Assembly (NCBI RefSeq): GCF_015864955.1
Contig: NZ_JADYWE010000001.1
Location: 372,001 to 436,000, forward strand
Reading direction: 5' to 3'
DNA: 64,000 nt
Origin: Salinibacterium sp. NK8237
GTDB taxonomy: Bacteria > Actinomycetota > Actinomycetes > Actinomycetales > Microbacteriaceae
In this document: one piece after another, positions 37,697 through 46,721 of the stretch
How positions within the stretch are numbered: the stretch's first letter is position 1
Layout: the number at the start of each line of letters is the position of its first letter
The notes under the pieces: generated by a model
The model's input: only the letters and a program-made list of their open reading frames with translations
Database searches by the model: none
Told to the model about the DNA's origin: nothing
Translations under genes and position numbers: made by a program

Positions 37697-39253
37697 ATGA
37701 GCGAATCCGTTAACCTTCCGGCACTCGGAGAGAGTGTCACCGAGGGCACGGTGACCCGCTGGCTGAAGCAAGTCGGCGAGCGTGTAGAGGTTGACGAGCC
37801 CCTGCTCGAGGTCTCCACTGACAAGGTCGACACGGAGATTCCCTCTCCCGTCGCCGGAGTCATCGAAGAGATCTTGGTCGCCGAAGACGAAACAGTTGAA
37901 GTTGGCACCGCACTGGTGAAAATCGGCGACGGATCAGGTGGCGCAGACGCTGCTCCCGCTGCCGAGGAAGCACCAGCGGAAGCGGCTCCCGCTGCCGCAG
38001 AAGCTCCTACTGAGGAGCCTGCTGCGCCGGCTGAAGCCCCCGCGGCTGAATCTGCGCCCGCCGTCGAGGCGCCTGCCGCCGCTGCGACTGAAGCACCTGC
38101 TGCGGAAGAAGCTTCTGCTGTCGAGCCGGAAGCTCCGGCCGCTGAAACTCCCGCCGCGCCGGTTGAGGCACCTGCTGCTGAGGCCGCTCCAGTCGCTGAA
38201 GCTGCACCTGCAGCCGAAGCTGCTCCCGCGGCTCAGGCTGTGGCCGAAGAGCCCGCGGCGCAAGAGGCTCCTGCGGAGCAAGAGGCTCCTGCGGAGCAAG
38301 AGGCTCCTGCTGCGGAAGAAGCCTCTGCTTCCTCCGACAGCGACGACTCGCAAGCCGGATACCTCACTCCCCTCGTGCGCAAGCTCGCGAATGAGCGTGG
38401 CGTCGATGTAAGCACACTCATCGGCACCGGAGTTGGCGGACGCATCCGCAAACAAGACGTTCTTGCTGCAAGCGAAGCAACAACCGAAGCTGAGCCTGCT
38501 GCTGAAGCCGCTAAGCCTGCAGCACGGGAAGTCTCGCCACTGCGCGGAACCACTGTTCCGATGTCGCGACTGCGCAAGGTTATTGCCGAGCGCGCCGTGC
38601 TTTCGATGCAGTCGTCTGCTCAGCTGACGTCCGTCGTTGAAGTCGACGTAACGGCCGTTGCTAATTACCGCAACTCTGTCAAGGACGAGTTCTTGGCTAA
38701 GACCGGCACGAAGCTGTCGTTCCTGCCGTTCTTCGCCCTCGCTGCCGCAGAGGCATTGACCGTTCACCCGATCGTCAACGCGACGATCGAAGACAACGCC
38801 ATTGTTTACCCTGCGCAGGAGAACATGAGCATTGCCGTGGATACCGAGCGCGGATTGCTTACGCCCGTTATCCGAGACGCTGCATCACTTGACCTCGCAG
38901 GTCTTGCTGGCGAGATCGCAGATCTTGCTCAGCGCACCCGCGACAACAAGTTGACTCCTGACGAGCTCTCCGGAGGAACATTCACGCTAACCAACACTGG
39001 TTCACGTGGCGCGCTCTTCGACACTCCCATTGTGTTCTTGCCGCAGTCGGCAATCTTGGGAACCGGAATCGTCACCAAGAAGCCTGTTGTGATCAGTGAC
39101 GCCAACGGTGATTCCATCGGCATCCGTTCGATGGTTTACCTCGCGCTCAGCTACGATCACCGCATCGTTGACGGAGCGGATGCTGCTGGATTCCTCGTTG
39201 ATGTGAAGAACCGCCTCGAAGGCGGAGACTTCGCTGACAAGCTCGGAATCTAA
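37697..39253 (+). CDS. sucB: 2-oxoglutarate dehydrogenase-type E2 (dihydrolipoamide succinyltransferase)
   Basis: The 518-residue acyltransferase has a single lipoyl domain (residues 1-80, lipoyl Lys in [10 protein letters not shown]), a long Ala/Pro/Glu linker (about 82-215) containing tandem 18-base repeats, a peripheral-subunit-binding domain near [16 protein letters not shown], and a catalytic domain with [15 protein letters not shown]. It transfers the succinyl (or acetyl) group from lipoamide to CoA. Many actinobacterial E2 proteins have two or three lipoyl domains, so a single one is worth noting. Succinyl against acetyl specificity is not settled by sequence alone. Confidence 0.88.
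   Translation: MSESVNLPALGESVTEGTVTRWLKQVGERVEVDEPLLEVSTDKVDTEIPSPVAGVIEEILVAEDETVEVGTALVKIGDGSGGADAAPAAEEAPAEAAPAAAEAPTEEPAAPAEAPAAESAPAVEAPAAAATEAPAAEEASAVEPEAPAAETPAAPVEAPAAEAAPVAEAAPAAEAAPAAQAVAEEPAAQEAPAEQEAPAEQEAPAAEEASASSDSDDSQAGYLTPLVRKLANERGVDVSTLIGTGVGGRIRKQDVLAASEATTEAEPAAEAAKPAAREVSPLRGTTVPMSRLRKVIAERAVLSMQSSAQLTSVVEVDVTAVANYRNSVKDEFLAKTGTKLSFLPFFALAAAEALTVHPIVNATIEDNAIVYPAQENMSIAVDTERGLLTPVIRDAASLDLAGLAGEIADLAQRTRDNKLTPDELSGGTFTLTNTGSRGALFDTPIVFLPQSAILGTGIVTKKPVVISDANGDSIGIRSMVYLALSYDHRIVDGADAAGFLVDVKNRLEGGDFADKLGI
38261..38311 (+). repeat. 18-base tandem repeat in the E2 linker
   Basis: CAAGAGGCTCCTGCGGAG is repeated twice exactly and a third time in part, encoding QEAPAE hexapeptides in the flexible linker after the single lipoyl domain. 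Confidence 0.85.
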
Positions 39254-39264
39254 GCACGAAAAGT

Positions 39265-40746
39265 TCACTCGGGAAGCGTGTAGCTTCTGATTCGCCAACC
39301 GGCCTCGCCCTTCACCAGAAGAAGCGAGGCCGGTTTGCTTTCATCTCCCAAGTCGAACTCAAACAACACGCTGTCCCCCAGACGTTGCACCTCGACGGCA
39401 ACCGCTGCGTCTAACAGCAGACCGGGAGCGAGCTCACCGCCGCCCACCACACTCTCGATGTGCGACGCGTCAGCCGCGAACGCCGGCGAATCGGTGCTAC
39501 TCACCGCCTCTAGACACTCCACGGACAAGTCCCGCACACACGCATTTCGCGTTGACAGCAACACCGTAAGAGCCGCTACTGGATCCTGAGGCAGGTCACC
39601 CTCTGATGGCTCAGATTCGATTTCGAGAGTAAGACTCTCGGCGTCCTCCCCCGTAGCGACCTCTCCTGGTTCCTGCGCGCCGCGCTCCGATACATCCTCG
39701 ACAGAAGACACCGCAAGAGCAGGAGGTTCGTGCCCGGTGTCCCATGAGGCAATCCCAATTGCGAGGATCACACACAGCACGCCAACTGCACCGACCGCCC
39801 AGGTTCGTTTACGCACCGGCCGTCGCCAGCCGCGAAGTATCACTAGGCCTCTAAGAGCATTGTTGCGAAGAGTACCGATAGCCTCGCCGACCCTGACCTG
39901 AACCCAGCCGGGAAGCGCTAATACGGAATCTAGCTCTGTCCGCGGCGGCGAAAGAGCGTCGCTCCCACGCGAGGTTGCACTGCGTACAAGCCGCGCGGGT
40001 TCGGTTGCCAGACTTTGCCCAGAAGGTCCGAGGCGCACCGGTTCTGGCGCTCCTAACGCGAACAGGCGCCGTTCACACTCCCGGTGCCACTCACTCTGTG
40101 CATGATGAGCGTCATTGGCGAGCCAGTCGAGGAGATCCACCGTCGCCGCCCGAGAGTCGTGGTCTAGCGGGACCGCGGCAAGAACGCCGCTGGCGATAAC
40201 TGCAAACTGTTTTCGATCCTCTGAAAACAAAGATGATTGGCTCATTTCGGCGGGCGTAGGTACGCTCCCATGCCATCGTGCCGCACCAAAGTCAGCGAAG
40301 AATGGCCGACCAGCGCTGTCAAAATGCACAGCATCCATAGTCATACTTCCTATTGCAACCCCAGCGCGGTGAGCACGGGTCACTGCCGCGGCGAGGGGCA
40401 CAAGAATCGTGATTGCCTCTCCCGGACGCAATTCTTCTCGCTCTCGCATGAGGCGCCTCAAAGTGCTCACGGTCTCCCACTGCACGACGAGCACCGGTGC
40501 GCCATCGGGGGCTGCCGCCATATCGTCTAGTTGAACGACGTGGGCACCTTGAGCTAGCGACAGACACTCCGCTTCGGTGAGAATCCGTTGGATTGCGGTG
40601 CCCGGCGAAAAGAGTTTGACAGCACGCGCGCTGACAACGTGATCCGGTTCATGTGAGCTGAGCGGACATGCCAAAAGAAGCCGTGAGGCTGGGTCATCTG
40701 AAAGCGTACGTACGGTGCGGTAGCCAGCAATGGAGTCATCATTCAC
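39265..40746 (-). CDS. membrane pseudokinase (degenerate Ser/Thr kinase domain)
   Basis: The 493-residue protein has an N-terminal kinase-like domain (residues 1-210) with Lys44 in RAVKLF and DFG at 152-154. The HRD motif reads IGS (132-134), and the catalytic-loop Lys and Asn are Thr136 and Ala139. It should bind nucleotide weakly or not at all for catalysis. A single membrane helix (about 316-337) leads to an acidic linker and a C-terminal extracytoplasmic domain (about 390-493, ending GWRIRSYTLPE). It starts with GTG. It sits where lipB-lipA are expected between the E2 gene and DUF4191, convergent with sucB. Confidence 0.7.
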   Translation of the reverse strand: MNDDSIAGYRTVRTLSDDPASRLLLACPLSSHEPDHVVSARAVKLFSPGTAIQRILTEAECLSLAQGAHVVQLDDMAAAPDGAPVLVVQWETVSTLRRLMREREELRPGEAITILVPLAAAVTRAHRAGVAIGSMTMDAVHFDSAGRPFFADFGAARWHGSVPTPAEMSQSSLFSEDRKQFAVIASGVLAAVPLDHDSRAATVDLLDWLANDAHHAQSEWHRECERRLFALGAPEPVRLGPSGQSLATEPARLVRSATSRGSDALSPPRTELDSVLALPGWVQVRVGEAIGTLRNNALRGLVILRGWRRPVRKRTWAVGAVGVLCVILAIGIASWDTGHEPPALAVSSVEDVSERGAQEPGEVATGEDAESLTLEIESEPSEGDLPQDPVAALTVLLSTRNACVRDLSVECLEAVSSTDSPAFAADASHIESVVGGGELAPGLLLDAAVAVEVQRLGDSVLFEFDLGDESKPASLLLVKGEAGWRIRSYTLPE

Positions 40747-40812
40747 AGCTTCATCGTTGCCGGTAACCTGCGCCTGATTGCCCCGACTGCAGACGCATGT
40801 GGAGAGACCACC

Positions 40813-40920
40813 GTGTGGGAATTCATAGAGGACGAGACCTTAAAAGCTGGTGTGGGTGACCGCCAAGAAAAAACTCTTTGGTTCGCGGAATTCACAGACG
40901 CGCTGAAGGCCGTATCCTAG
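40813..40920 (+). CDS. possible 35-residue small protein upstream of DUF4191
   Basis: An ORF of 35 codons (GTG 40813 to TAG 40920) has GGAGAG six bases before the start and ends four bases before the DUF4191 ATG. Its residues, beginning VWEFIEDETLKAGVG, are acidic and helix-prone with no recognised family. Spacing implies translation coupling or a leader peptide; it might also be a remnant of a deleted gene. It is the only open sequence in the gap between the pseudokinase and DUF4191 genes. Confidence 0.4.
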   Translation: MWEFIEDETLKAGVGDRQEKTLWFAEFTDALKAVS

Positions 40921-40924
40921 ATGC

Positions 40925-41641
40925 ATGGCACGCAGAGAAAAGACTCCGAAGGCTCAAAAAGAACCCGGTCGCATCAAACAGATGTATCAGGTCTTCCAAA
41001 TGACGAGGCGCTATGACAACCTCGCAATTTGGTTCTTCCTCTTAGCATTCCTATTGCCCATTCTCATCGGGCTAGCCCTCGCTTTCCTGCTTTCCGCAGA
41101 CAACGTTTTCGGCTTCGTTCTCTATATCGTCGCCGGAGTTATGGCCGGGCTTCTCGCCTTTCTCATTGTGTTGGGGCGCCGCGCCGAGCGTGCCGCCTAC
41201 TCGCAGATTGCCGGTCAGCCCGGTGCTGTCGGAGCAGTGCTCAAAAGCTCGCTCCGTCGCGGCTGGACCGCGAGCGAAATGCCCGTCGCAATTAGCCCTA
41301 AGACGCAGGATGCTGTCTACCGCGCAATCGGCAAGGGCGGAATCGCTCTCATCGGTGAGGGTCCTCGCAGCCGCACGCAAAAGATGCTGGAAGACGAACG
41401 TCGCAAGATGAACCGCTTTCTGCCCAACGTTCCCGTGCACTTCATTTATGTCGGCCCCGACGCCGACTCCGTCGCGTTGCACAAACTCGCGCCGACGCTT
41501 GGTCGCCTGAAGAACGTTCTTCGTAAGCCCGAGATCCTCGCAATCTCCAACCGCCTGACGTCGCTCGACAAGAACGGGCTCCCGATCCCCAAGGGAGTTG
41601 ACCCGATGAAGGCGCGCGCACAACGCTCGCAGCGCGCCTAA
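40925..41641 (+). CDS. DUF4191 family membrane protein
   Basis: This 238-residue protein of the DUF4191 family has a basic N-terminus (ARREKTPKAQKEPGRIKQMYQVFQMTRRYD), two adjacent membrane helices (about 38-85), and a soluble C-terminal domain with RSRTQKMLEDERRKMNRFLPNVP. Function unknown. In M. tuberculosis the homologue follows lipA; here lipA is absent from the neighbourhood. It is convergent with the RDD gene across a strong terminator. Confidence 0.85.
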   Translation: MARREKTPKAQKEPGRIKQMYQVFQMTRRYDNLAIWFFLLAFLLPILIGLALAFLLSADNVFGFVLYIVAGVMAGLLAFLIVLGRRAERAAYSQIAGQPGAVGAVLKSSLRRGWTASEMPVAISPKTQDAVYRAIGKGGIALIGEGPRSRTQKMLEDERRKMNRFLPNVPVHFIYVGPDADSVALHKLAPTLGRLKNVLRKPEILAISNRLTSLDKNGLPIPKGVDPMKARAQRSQRA

Positions 41642-41667
41642 GCATCCGCAACAATCGTTGGAACTTC

Positions 41668-41701
41668 CGGAGCCGATGAGCCACTTGGCTCGTCGGCTCC
41701 G
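41668..41701. terminator. bidirectional terminator between DUF4191 and RDD genes
   Basis: CGGAGCCGATGAGCC (41668-41682) pairs with GGCTCGTCGGCTCCG (41687-41701): 15 bp with one mismatch and a 4-base loop, in the 78-base convergent gap. Confidence 0.8.
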
Positions 41702-41719
41702 TTGCGGTTAACCCGTGCG

Positions 41720-42124
41720 TTAGCGCCGAACGAGCAGTGTTCCTGCGATGCGATCGTGCATACCTCGCTGATCGACGTCCCAAATAACAGCGGGGATGAC
41801 GAGCGCCATCAAGAGAGTGCGGACGATGGGCCGCCAGATGCCGAGGTATCCCCCCGCGACAGGAACGACCCTCATCCCGGTGAGGAGATGGCCGATGCTG
41901 CCATTAGTGGTGATGAGAACAACTATCTGTGAAACCACGAATACACCGAGAGTGGCGAAAGCGTCGTAGTTGAAGAACACGATCGAAACGACAACGGCAA
42001 ATCCCCAGTCAATCGCGAGGGCAACAAGCCTGCGCCCAAATCGCCCAATAGAGCGTGGGCCTTCTGCCGGGAGTCCTATCCGCTTACCTGGCCAGTCTTC
42101 GGGAGTTACTTGTTGCTGATTCAC
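41720..42124 (-). CDS. RDD family membrane protein
   Basis: The 134-residue protein has an RDD domain: RFGRRLVALAIDWGFAVVVS carries the Arg and Asp residues for which the family is named, followed by three membrane helices and GYLGIWRPIVRTLLMAL. Proposed family roles include transport or ion exchange; not proved here. It is divergent from glnA1 over 137 bases, and the DUF4191-RDD-glnA1 arrangement is conserved in actinobacteria. Confidence 0.85.
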   Translation of the reverse strand: MNQQQVTPEDWPGKRIGLPAEGPRSIGRFGRRLVALAIDWGFAVVVSIVFFNYDAFATLGVFVVSQIVVLITTNGSIGHLLTGMRVVPVAGGYLGIWRPIVRTLLMALVIPAVIWDVDQRGMHDRIAGTLLVRR

Positions 42125-42151
42125 TGGTTCAGCCTAACTAATCACAGCGCT

Positions 42152-42189
42152 GTAACATGCCGGAAACAATTCGGAGATGATTGTGAAAT
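42152..42189 (+). promoter_or_regulatory. GlnR-type nitrogen regulation box upstream of glnA1
   Basis: The segment reads GTAAC-N6-GAAAC-N6-GAGAT-N6-GAAAT, with all three spacers exactly 6 bases. The first half is a perfect match to the GTnAC-N6-GAAAC consensus described for actinobacterial GlnR; the second is degenerate. It lies just upstream of a -10 like TACCCT (42200-42205), so activation of glnA1 by GlnR under nitrogen limitation is likely. Confidence 0.7.
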
Positions 42190-42199
42190 CCATCTTCTG

Positions 42200-42205
42200 T
42201 ACCCT
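42200..42205 (+). promoter_or_regulatory. -10 element of the glnA1 promoter
   Basis: TACCCT fits an actinobacterial -10 and lies 11 bases 3' of the GlnR box. Transcription would begin near 42212, which makes the in-frame ATG 42211 an unlikely start and supports ATG 42262 for glnA1. Confidence 0.5.
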
Positions 42206-42261
42206 AAGAGATGGTTGTAACGACAGCCGATCATCAAATGAACCCCTTGGAGTTCCACTCA

Positions 42262-43698
42262 ATGTCTCATCCGAAGTTTTCCAATTCGTCTGAGGTTCTT
42301 GATTTTATCAAGGACACAGACGTGAAGTTCGTCGACATCCGGTTTACCGATCTTCCCGGTATCCAGCAGCACTTCAACATCCCCGCCGCCTCAGTTGACG
42401 AAGACTTCTTCGCCGTAGGCCAGCTCTTCGATGGTTCATCGATCCGCGGTTTCCAGTCGATCCACGAGTCCGACCTCCAGTTGATTCCTGACGTCAGCAC
42501 CGCCTATGTCGATCCCTTCCGCGTCGAGCGCACACTCGTCATCATCTTCGACATCTACAACCCCCGCAACGGTGAGATCTACGCTCGCGACCCGCGCCAG
42601 GTTGCCAAGAAGGCCGAAAAGTACCTCACGTCGACCGGCATCGCCGACACCGCGTTCTTCGCCTCCGAAGCAGAGTTCTACATCTTCGACGACGTTCGCT
42701 ACGAAGTCTCAGCCAACAAGAGCTTCTACGAAGTTGACTCCAGCGAAGGTGCGTGGAACAGCGGACGCACGGAAGCCGGCGGAAACCTCGCCAACAAGAC
42801 GCCCTTCAAGGGCGGGTACTTCCCCGTCTCCCCCGTTGACCAGCACGCTGACATCCGTGACGACATCGTCATGAAGCTCATCGATGTTGGACTCGACGTT
42901 GAGCGCAGCCACCACGAGGTCGGCACCGCAGGCCAGGGCGAGATCAACTACAAGTTCGACACTCTCGTTCACGCCGGCGATGACATCCTCAAGTTCAAGT
43001 ACATCGTCAAGAACACCGCCAACGAGTGGGGCAAGACGGCAACGTTCATGCCGAAGCCGCTCTTCGGTGACAACGGTTCGGGAATGCACACGCACCAGTC
43101 GCTGTGGAACGACGGAACCCCGTTGTTCTACGACGAAAAGGGCTACGGCGGACTCAGCGACACTGCTCGCTGGTACATCGGTGGACTGCTCAAGCACGCA
43201 CCTGCTGTGCTCGCATTCACCAACCCGACGGTCAACTCGTACCGCCGCTTGATCCCCGGATTCGAAGCTCCCGTGAACCTCGTGTACTCGGCTGGAAACC
43301 GTTCGGCTTCCATTCGTATCCCGATCACCGGAACGAACCCCAAGGCAAAGCGCATCGAGTTCCGCGCACCAGACGCATCGGGCAACCCTTACCTCGCGTT
43401 TGCTGCTCAGCTCATGGCTGGCCTCGACGGCATCAAGAACAAGACTGAGCCGCACGAGCCCGTTGACAAGGACCTGTACGAGTTGCCTCCCGAGGAAGCA
43501 CGCCTGATTCCTCAGGTTCCCGCCTCGCTCGAGGAAGCACTTGTTGCTCTCGAAGCTGACCACGAGTTCCTCATGGAAGGCAACGTCTTCACCAAGGACC
43601 TCATCGAGACCTGGATCGACTACAAGCGTACGAACGAACTGCTTCCGTTCGCACAGCGCCCGCACCCGTACGAGTACGAACTGTACTTCGGCGTCTAA
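42262..43698 (+). CDS. glnA: glutamine synthetase type I (GlnA1)
   Basis: The 478-residue enzyme makes glutamine from glutamate, ammonia and ATP. Signatures are [26 protein letters not shown], the [23 protein letters not shown] block, [10 protein letters not shown], and the adenylylation-site block [12 protein letters not shown] with its Tyr, so GlnE can switch it off. ATG 42262 is chosen: GGAG precedes it by 10 bases, and the longer frame from 42211 would start at the probable transcription start. Controlled by a GlnR-like box. Ends before a strong terminator shared with the convergent ugd. Confidence 0.96.
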   Translation: MSHPKFSNSSEVLDFIKDTDVKFVDIRFTDLPGIQQHFNIPAASVDEDFFAVGQLFDGSSIRGFQSIHESDLQLIPDVSTAYVDPFRVERTLVIIFDIYNPRNGEIYARDPRQVAKKAEKYLTSTGIADTAFFASEAEFYIFDDVRYEVSANKSFYEVDSSEGAWNSGRTEAGGNLANKTPFKGGYFPVSPVDQHADIRDDIVMKLIDVGLDVERSHHEVGTAGQGEINYKFDTLVHAGDDILKFKYIVKNTANEWGKTATFMPKPLFGDNGSGMHTHQSLWNDGTPLFYDEKGYGGLSDTARWYIGGLLKHAPAVLAFTNPTVNSYRRLIPGFEAPVNLVYSAGNRSASIRIPITGTNPKAKRIEFRAPDASGNPYLAFAAQLMAGLDGIKNKTEPHEPVDKDLYELPPEEARLIPQVPASLEEALVALEADHEFLMEGNVFTKDLIETWIDYKRTNELLPFAQRPHPYEYELYFGV

Positions 43699-43713
43699 GC
43701 GCTAACACAGCAT

Positions 43714-43753
43714 AAAGTCAGGGCCGCATCCTTTCGGATACGGCCCTGACTTT
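43714..43753. terminator. bidirectional terminator between glnA1 and ugd
   Basis: AAAGTCAGGGCCG (43714-43726) pairs with CGGCCCTGACTTT (43741-43753); an inner ATCC/GGAT helix with TTTC loop extends it across one mismatch. T-rich ends on both strands fit termination of glnA1 and of the polysaccharide cassette. Confidence 0.9.
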
Positions 43754-43768
43754 GTTAACTGAACTGGA

Positions 43769-45220
43769 TCAGTAAGTCGCGACGAGTTGCGGAGTGCGAC
43801 GCGTCAGGTCAAGTCCAGTGCCGTCGATTACTGGTGCACGCGATGATGATGCCCCCAGGCCGCTGAACGACCAGCCGGCAGCACGCCAAGTTGCGGCATC
43901 CAAGCAGTTGCGCGCGTCGATCATCACACGACTACCAACGATTTTGCCCAACGCGATGGGGTCGCTGGCCTTGAACTCATCCCACTCCGTCAGCACCAGT
44001 AGTGCGTCCGACCCGGACGCAGCTTCTTCCACGGAGTCGACGTACGTGAGCGTCGGAAACATCCGCTGTGCCGTCTCAGATGCTTCAGGGTCGTACACGA
44101 CGACTTGTGCGCCCCGGAGATGGAGCGCGGCTGCCACGTTCAGCGCCGGCGAATCCCGGACATCATCGGTGAGCGGCTTGAACGCTGCGCCAAGAATGCC
44201 AATCCTACGATTGAGGACAGAGCCGCCGCACGCATCGATCGCAAGACCGATTACTTGCAAGCGCTGTGACATATTAATCTCATCGACTTGCTGGAGGAGT
44301 GCGGCCGTCTTCGTGGCGCCGAGCTCACTCGAGCGGTGAATGAGCGCTCGGATGTCTTTGGGAAGGCATCCGCCTCCGAAGCCGAGACCCGCATTGAGAA
44401 ACTGGCGTCCGATCCGTACATCGTGGCCAAGCGCGTCAGCGAGTACCGCCACATCTGCGCCCGAAGCATCGCATACCTCCGCAATCGCGTTGATGAACGA
44501 AATCTTCGTAGCGAGGAAGGCATTCGCGCTTACTTTGACGAGTTCTGCTGTAGGCAGATCGCACACGATTACCGGGGTTCCCGTTTCGATAGGAATGGCG
44601 TAGACCGCACGTAACGCGGCTTCAGAGCGAGCAGATACGCCGCCGAGTACGATGCGGTCGGGCCGCAGAGTATCCTCGACTGCCTTGCCTTCCCTCAGAA
44701 ACTCGGGGTTCCACACCAACTCGACATCCACTTCGGCTGGCGCTGAATCGGCGATTATCGAGCGCAGTCGAGCTCCCGTACCTACTGGCACAGTGGATTT
44801 GCCTACGATCAGACCGTCGTGGGTCAAATAACGGGCCACTTGGCGCGTGGCTTCTTCTACGTAGTCGAGGTTTGCTGCGTTGCTTCCACGCTGTTGGGGC
44901 GTACCGACACAAATGAAGTGGATGTCGGAGTTCGCGGTGGCCTCGGCAAGGTCAGTCGTGAAACGCAACCGACCACTCGCCACGTGTGTCCGAATGAGGT
45001 CAGGCAGTCCAGGCTCAAAGAACGGAACCTTTCCTTCACTGAGCTGTTTCACCTTGGCGGGATCAGTGTCGACACCAATGACATCGAAACCCATCTCTGC
45101 CATGGCCGCTGCGTGGGTGGCACCGAGATAGCCGGTGCCGACGACGCTCAGTCGGGGACGCTCAGCGTCTCCGAACTGACCGATGTTGTTCTGTGCTGCA
45201 AATTCTTCTGTGCTGTTCAT
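43769..45220 (-). CDS. ugd: UDP-glucose 6-dehydrogenase
   Basis: The 483-residue enzyme oxidises UDP-glucose to UDP-glucuronate with two NAD+. The N-terminal NAD motif is VVGTGYLGATHAAAMAEMG, the catalytic Cys is in GLGFGGGCLPKDIRAL, and the C-terminal UDP-binding domain has IGILGAAFKPLTDDVRDSPAL. ATG 45220 is preferred over 45238 because AAGGAG lies 6 bases upstream of it. It is the last gene of the GT2-GH26-ugd set, 22 bases after the GH26 stop, and would supply UDP-glucuronate to the synthase or to other glycans. Confidence 0.92.
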   Translation of the reverse strand: MNSTEEFAAQNNIGQFGDAERPRLSVVGTGYLGATHAAAMAEMGFDVIGVDTDPAKVKQLSEGKVPFFEPGLPDLIRTHVASGRLRFTTDLAEATANSDIHFICVGTPQQRGSNAANLDYVEEATRQVARYLTHDGLIVGKSTVPVGTGARLRSIIADSAPAEVDVELVWNPEFLREGKAVEDTLRPDRIVLGGVSARSEAALRAVYAIPIETGTPVIVCDLPTAELVKVSANAFLATKISFINAIAEVCDASGADVAVLADALGHDVRIGRQFLNAGLGFGGGCLPKDIRALIHRSSELGATKTAALLQQVDEINMSQRLQVIGLAIDACGGSVLNRRIGILGAAFKPLTDDVRDSPALNVAAALHLRGAQVVVYDPEASETAQRMFPTLTYVDSVEEAASGSDALLVLTEWDEFKASDPIALGKIVGSRVMIDARNCLDAATWRAAGWSFSGLGASSSRAPVIDGTGLDLTRRTPQLVATY

Positions 45221-45242
45221 GTCGTGCTCCTTATTCATCGGT

Positions 45243-46721
45243 TCAGCGTGCGGTTAGGTCGAAATCACTGTCAGGTCGGGCCAAGCCCTCGATGAAAGCG
45301 GCTAGCGAGTCGGCGCGGGAATCGATGCGCCAGTCATTGGTCGCGCGCTCTCCTTCTACGTAGGTTGTGACGGCGAGGTTGAACCAGGAAATCCCGATGA
45401 TGTCGTCGTTCTCCGGTTTGGCGAGTGATTCGAACAGTGAGGACACCCACTCAGCTTTGTGACCGCCTGTCTCTGACGCTCCGATCTCCGTAAGGAAGAT
45501 TGGCTTGTTTGTGATGCGGCGCAACTCGGCGAGGCTCGAATCGAAGGTGTAGCTGAAGGTGAAGTCATTCTCCGCAATGTACGGCGGGCGGAGGTAACCA
45601 GACAGCCCCACCCAGTCCACATAATCGTCGCCGGGGTAGAGCCCGTCCAGGAAGTCCGATGACTGATGTGTCGCGGGAAGGTTGTTAATGATGTTGGGTG
45701 CCCAGATCCAGACCACGAGATCGTTCGCTCCCTCCTCAGCGAAGATGTCATGAACGTGCTGCCACATTGTGACGAAATCACCAACACGGTTGGAGTTGAT
45801 TGAGTTTCCCTGTCCGTCGGTTTCTGCCCAGGGATACCAGACACCATTCATCTCATGGTCGAGACGAATGCCCAATGGCAATCCTGTATCGACAATGTCC
45901 TTTGCGTATTGGTGCAAGTAGTCGTCGAAGGTGCCGGGGACTCCAGCCTCCGGGTCTCCGATGATCGCCGGCAGAGTGTAATCAGGTTCGTCAATTTGGT
46001 CGTTGGCGGAGCCAATCGGTCGCGATTCCCACGTGAGGATCGGGAGCGTCTCTTTCTCCCACGAGCGTGTGACTGCATTCGCGCGGAAGTCCTCATCCCA
46101 GCCACCAAAGTAGCCGACAACGTTCGGGTTACTGCCCAGCTTGGTCGACGCGGAGTCATAGGTTGCCCAGTTGAACGGCGCCTGCTCCGTATAGAGCCCT
46201 AGGTATGTAGACGCAGGATTAATGATCTCTGCCTTCGATGGAGCAGTGATAACTGTTCCGCCAGACGCAGGCGTAGAAGGGCTGGACGGCGTGCTCGACA
46301 CCGGGGGGGTTGATGCCACCGAGTCCTTGGCGCCACCGGCCTGAAGCGCCTTCAGGGTGCCTTCGATCGACCACAACTCTTGTTGAAGAGCCGCCGACTT
46401 CGCGTTCGTTTCTTTCAGGTTGTCCTTTGCGACCTCGATCGAAGATTCAAGCACGTCAATCTCAGAGAGCAGATCGCTCTTTTCAGATTCCCAGGCGGCT
46501 CGCTCTTCGGCCAGAGTGTCTGTTTTCAGGACAGTTTTGGCAGCGGTAGTCAACGCTTGGTTCACGGTGCTGCTCGGAGAAATCCAGACGAAGGCGCTTG
46601 TCGCGCCAAGTGTGAGCACGAGGGCTGCAGTCCCGATACTTGTCCAGCGCGTTCTGGCACTGCTAACGGCCCACCAGGCTGCGGCGCCGCTTCGAACTTG
46701 GGAACTACGAGAAGAAAACAA
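45243..46721 (-). CDS. membrane-anchored family 26 glycoside hydrolase
   Basis: A 492-residue protein. One N-terminal membrane helix (about 26-50) is followed by a coiled coil (about 70-125), a Ser/Thr/Pro linker (about 130-165) and a GH26-like catalytic domain. The acid/base Glu290 lies in DHEMNGVWYPW and the nucleophile Glu412 in FLTEIGAS, so both catalytic residues are kept. Most GH26 enzymes cut beta-mannans; others act on beta-1,3-xylan or mixed glucans. Start is TTG, overlapping the GT2 gene by 17 bases. It probably trims or releases the polymer made by the neighbouring synthase at the cell surface. Confidence 0.85.
   Translation of the reverse strand: MFSSRSSQVRSGAAAWWAVSSARTRWTSIGTAALVLTLGATSAFVWISPSSTVNQALTTAAKTVLKTDTLAEERAAWESEKSDLLSEIDVLESSIEVAKDNLKETNAKSAALQQELWSIEGTLKALQAGGAKDSVASTPPVSSTPSSPSTPASGGTVITAPSKAEIINPASTYLGLYTEQAPFNWATYDSASTKLGSNPNVVGYFGGWDEDFRANAVTRSWEKETLPILTWESRPIGSANDQIDEPDYTLPAIIGDPEAGVPGTFDDYLHQYAKDIVDTGLPLGIRLDHEMNGVWYPWAETDGQGNSINSNRVGDFVTMWQHVHDIFAEEGANDLVVWIWAPNIINNLPATHQSSDFLDGLYPGDDYVDWVGLSGYLRPPYIAENDFTFSYTFDSSLAELRRITNKPIFLTEIGASETGGHKAEWVSSLFESLAKPENDDIIGISWFNLAVTTYVEGERATNDWRIDSRADSLAAFIEGLARPDSDFDLTAR

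Noticed and set aside
42211..42261. Longer GlnA1 start at ATG 42211
   Set aside because: The first 17 residues are not shared with glutamine synthetases and this ATG coincides with the predicted transcription start; ATG 42262 with GGAG upstream fits better.
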